Source: Bacteroidales bacterium
Lineage (GTDB): Bacteria; Bacteroidota; Bacteroidia; Bacteroidales; VadinHA17
Assembly (NCBI GenBank): GCA_003141895.1
Contig: PLNT01000007.1
Location: forward strand, 311,891 to 374,790
DNA: 62,900 nucleotides
Reading direction: 5' to 3'
The notes under the pieces: generated by a model
Told to the model about the DNA's origin: nothing
What the model saw: only the letters and a program-made list of their open reading frames with translations
Databases searched by the model: none
In this document: positions 60,632 through 62,900 of the stretch, piece after piece
How the letters are laid out: the number at the start of each line of letters is the position of its first letter
Numbering within the stretch: position 1 is the first letter of the stretch
Made by a program: the position numbers and the translations under genes

Positions 60632-61407
60632 TATCCGAGTGTTTTTCCGAAAGATCTCAGTTTGATCTCTGTAAGCACTTTTTTTGTATATAATGGAAAG
60701 TCCCCATTCATCATCCAGGAATAGTAAGCAGGTTCTTCACTGAATACTTCTTCGACGGGTCTTCCTTTGTGTTTTCCAAAATTGAAAATCTCAACCCCTT
60801 TTTCATCAAGAATAATTCTGCCGGCAAAATCGACATTATTGTTAAATGCACTGAAATCAGCCAGTTTCTCAATATCGTTCTCAAGATCTTTATACCTGTC
60901 GAGCTGCGATTTAAGAATTTCAAAAGTAGCGGCTGTGTCGGCTTTGGAACCATGCGCCCCCTGCAATTCCTTCTTACAATAAAATAAGTAAGCAGCTGTA
61001 AGAGTACGTTGTTCTTTCTTATGGAAAATGACCTGAACATCAACATATCTTCTTTTCAGGAAATTGAAATCGATATTAACTCTCAGGAATTCTTCCGCCA
61101 GAACAGGAATGTCGAATTTTATGGCATTATAACCCGCCAGATCGCATCCTTCAAGAAATGTAGCCAGATTTTTAGCAACTTCCTTAAAAGTCGGTGAATT
61201 AATCACATCTTCATCCTTTATACCATGAATAGCAATACTTTTCGGAGGGATTAGCATTTCAGGGTTCACTCTTGTGCTCATCCATTCCTCTTTCCCGTTT
61301 GGACTGATTTTAAGGACAGACAATTCCACGATCCGGTCAGCAGAAACATTTATTCCTGTAGTTTCAAGATCGATAAAAGCAATTGGTCGTTTAAGATTAA
61401 GATTCAA
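60631..61407 (-). CDS. DnaQ-like 3'-5' exonuclease
   Basis: A 258-residue DEDD exonuclease. ExoI is PIAFIDLETTGINVSADRIVEL (DxE), ExoII includes LAGYNAIKFDIPVLAEEFLR, and ExoIII has GAHGSKADTAATFEILKSQL (the HxxxxD form). The C-terminus has an extra small domain (FNFGKHKGRPVEEVFSEEPA, then YYSWMM) found in many Bacteroidota epsilon-like proteins. It could proofread as the DNA polymerase III epsilon subunit or work in repair. It lies between dnaN and the FAH gene, with a spacing of about 2 bp from dnaN, which supports a replication role. Confidence 0.92.
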   Translation of the reverse strand: MNLNLKRPIAFIDLETTGINVSADRIVELSVLKISPNGKEEWMSTRVNPEMLIPPKSIAIHGIKDEDVINSPTFKEVAKNLATFLEGCDLAGYNAIKFDIPVLAEEFLRVNIDFNFLKRRYVDVQVIFHKKEQRTLTAAYLFYCKKELQGAHGSKADTAATFEILKSQLDRYKDLENDIEKLADFSAFNNNVDFAGRIILDEKGVEIFNFGKHKGRPVEEVFSEEPAYYSWMMNGDFPLYTKKVLTEIKLRSFGKTLG

Positions 61408-61409
61408 GG

Positions 61410-62540
61410 TCAGGCATTTATCATCATTGGCATCAGAAGCATCAGCAGATCTTCTGATTCATTATCAGAAATCACCGGAAGGAAGAGCCCGGCTCTCGTG
61501 GGATCAGCAAGTTCAATCATAACATCCTGTGAACCAATATTGGAAAGAATTTCAAGAAGAAAAACTGATTTAAAACCAATTTCAATCTCTTCTCCTTCAT
61601 ATTGGCATTTTATCCTTTCATAGGCTGATATTGAAAAGTCAATGTCCTGTGCTGAAACCATAACCTGATTTCCTTTAAGTTGCAGTTTAACAAGGTTGCT
61701 CGCCTGATTTGAGAAGACAGATACTCTTTTAAGAGTATTAAAGAATTCAACCCTGTCAATAGTAATCTTACGGGGATTATTCTTTGGAATTACTGAATTG
61801 TAGTTGGGATAATTACCTTCAACCAGTCTGCATACTACCTTATAGTTACTAAGAATAAAAAATGCATTTTTATCATCAAATTCAACAGTTACCGGTCCCT
61901 CCTCTTTAGGTAATATATTTTTCAGTAATGAAGCCGGTTTCTTAGGGAGTATAAAAGATGCATTATCATCTGCATGTGCATCTGTCCTCTGATACCGCAC
62001 CAGTTTATGTGCATCGGAAGCTACAAATGTAATTTTATCTGTAGAAGCTTCTACAAAAATTCCTCCCATTACAGGACGAAGTTCATCATCAGCAGTTGCA
62101 AAAAGGGTTTTGCTAATTCCTGAGAGCAAGACATCAGCATTGATTACGAATACGATTTTTTTGTCCTTTTTAATTGAAGGCAAAGCCGGAAAATCGATAC
62201 CATTCTGACCCACAACATTGAATTTACCATTCTCAGAACTGATCACGACAGCCATTGTTTCCATATTAATATCGAATGTCAAAGGCTGAACAGAAAATTC
62301 CTTCAGTGTATCGAGTAATATTCTTGCCGGAAGAGCGATTGTGCCGTCACCGTCAGTGTTTTCAAGTTTCATTCTTGTAATAAGCGTCGATTCAAGGTCG
62401 GAGGCAGTTATTTCAAGATCGTTCCCAGTTAGATTGAAAAGAAAATTATCGAGTATGGGAAGTGTGTTTTTTGAACTGATAACCCTGCTTATGGCCTGAA
62501 GATGACCGAGAAGTTCCGAGCTGGATACTACAAATTTCAT
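61410..62540 (-). CDS. dnaN: DNA polymerase III beta sliding clamp
   Basis: A 376-residue protein of normal length for DnaN. The three clamp domains are recognisable: start MKFVVSSSELLGHLQAISRV with PILDNFLFNLTGNDLEITAS, the middle RPVMGGIFVEAS, and the end FKSVFLLEILSNIGSQDVMI with a final SEDLLMLLMPMMINA. It forms the ring that tethers DNA polymerase. It is the first gene of the dnaN / exonuclease / FAH operon, and the leader 62541-62900 is AT-rich. No oriC-like DnaA boxes are evident near the gene. Confidence 0.97.
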   Translation of the reverse strand: MKFVVSSSELLGHLQAISRVISSKNTLPILDNFLFNLTGNDLEITASDLESTLITRMKLENTDGDGTIALPARILLDTLKEFSVQPLTFDINMETMAVVISSENGKFNVVGQNGIDFPALPSIKKDKKIVFVINADVLLSGISKTLFATADDELRPVMGGIFVEASTDKITFVASDAHKLVRYQRTDAHADDNASFILPKKPASLLKNILPKEEGPVTVEFDDKNAFFILSNYKVVCRLVEGNYPNYNSVIPKNNPRKITIDRVEFFNTLKRVSVFSNQASNLVKLQLKGNQVMVSAQDIDFSISAYERIKCQYEGEEIEIGFKSVFLLEILSNIGSQDVMIELADPTRAGLFLPVISDNESEDLLMLLMPMMINA

Positions 62541-62900
62541 ATTGGTATCGATTTAAGTTGATTTATTGATTTCCAAGTTTTACTATTCAAGTCAAAATGA
62601 ATGAATTGAGCTGTAGGTTCTGTTTAATTCTTAATTACCAATATTACAAAAAAAAACAATTTCCTCAAACAAAATAATTTGGAGTGCCCAAAAATGTTTT
62701 TTCCGTGACTTATTGTATCATATGGGTCAGTTAGGCATGAGGAGATCCCCCGCTAACACTGCTAATGACAACATTCTGCAACTCTAATAAGGAAATTGCA
62801 TAAAGGTGTAAGGTAAAGGCAGCGGGAGATACTTCGCTTTGCTCAGGATAACATGTACTTTATTGAAAATGAGGGTATAAGCGGAAGGGTTGGCTATTTG
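62541..62900. other. Intergenic region upstream of dnaN with a repeat
   Basis: No gene is seen in these 360 bases. They hold the dnaN promoter, an AT-rich stretch near 62640-62700, and the right copy of the dispersed repeat at 62826-62853. A second GC-richer piece, GAGGAGATCCCCCGC near 62739, may be a further repeat fragment. Confidence 0.6.
62826..62853 (-). repeat. Dispersed intergenic repeat, right copy (inverted)
   Basis: Read on the minus strand it begins TGTTATCCTGA and ends GCGAAGTATCTC, matching the copy at 43-70 at about 23 of 28 positions. The two copies lie near the two ends of the window in opposite orientation, but such repeats are scattered in genomes and this is probably chance. 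Confidence 0.5.

Overview
The window looks like a chromosomal segment of a Bacteroidota member, probably a Bacteroidales-type environmental lineage. The evidence is AT-rich DNA with mostly weak Shine-Dalgarno sites, a type IX secretion (T9SS) type A C-terminal sorting domain on a giant repeat protein, and families typical of the phylum: DUF5916/CBM9 outer-membrane proteins, GloVer repeats, FISUMP, GH2 with DUF4982, and a CsbD-like small protein. Several families of dispersed intergenic hairpins are present, and inverted copies of one repeat sit near both ends of the window. No rRNA, tRNA, CRISPR array or intact insertion sequence was seen.

Layout. 1-8400: a ThuA-like protein, a decayed PAS/GAF histidine kinase, an M1 aminopeptidase, a secreted GH2 glycosidase and a GNAT acetyltransferase. 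8500-22600: an M28-type peptidase, a lysozyme-like protein, a cold-shock protein, a DODA-type dioxygenase, a YceI remnant, DoxX plus an outer-membrane protein, pterin dehydratase, a second decayed hybrid kinase, DUF4197, SRPBCC, a six-hairpin glycosidase-like lipoprotein, a zinc-ribbon membrane protein and a secreted Ser/Thr/Asn-rich protein. 22600-28470: a self-contained signalling locus of receiver protein, hybrid kinase and NtrC-family sigma-54 activator, followed by a membrane coiled-coil protein. An identical 17-bp palindrome lies about 90-100 bp upstream of a sigma-54-like promoter in front of both transcription units.

28590-34435 is an accessory island. It holds a RelE-type toxin-antitoxin pair, a serine-recombinase HTH remnant, a FISUMP lipoprotein whose 3' end resembles a diversity-generating-retroelement variable region, a roughly 450-nt region rich in stable stems (candidate structured RNA), a GNAT/HigA-like gene pair, a gene remnant and a CsbD-like gene.

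35000-49000: a YdjC-type deacetylase, Spy-like and other small exported proteins, a T9SS GloVer protein next to an outer-membrane protein and a metacaspase, then sugar-related genes (mutarotase-like, and Tat-exported TIM-barrel isomerase and Gfo/Idh/MocA oxidoreductase). 49000-62600: an OmpR-type two-component system, a four-gene molybdenum hydroxylase operon (XdhC, MocA-like, 2Fe-2S and molybdopterin subunits, with no FAD subunit), an amidase lipoprotein, TatA (which fits the several Tat substrates nearby), a DUF5916 protein, and a dnaN / DnaQ-like exonuclease / FAH-family operon.

The most interesting items are the sigma-54 circuit at 22674-27402, the structured-RNA candidate at 32430-32880, the FISUMP variable-region candidate, and the GNAT/HigA-like pair. 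All rest on reading the sequence only; no database search was run.
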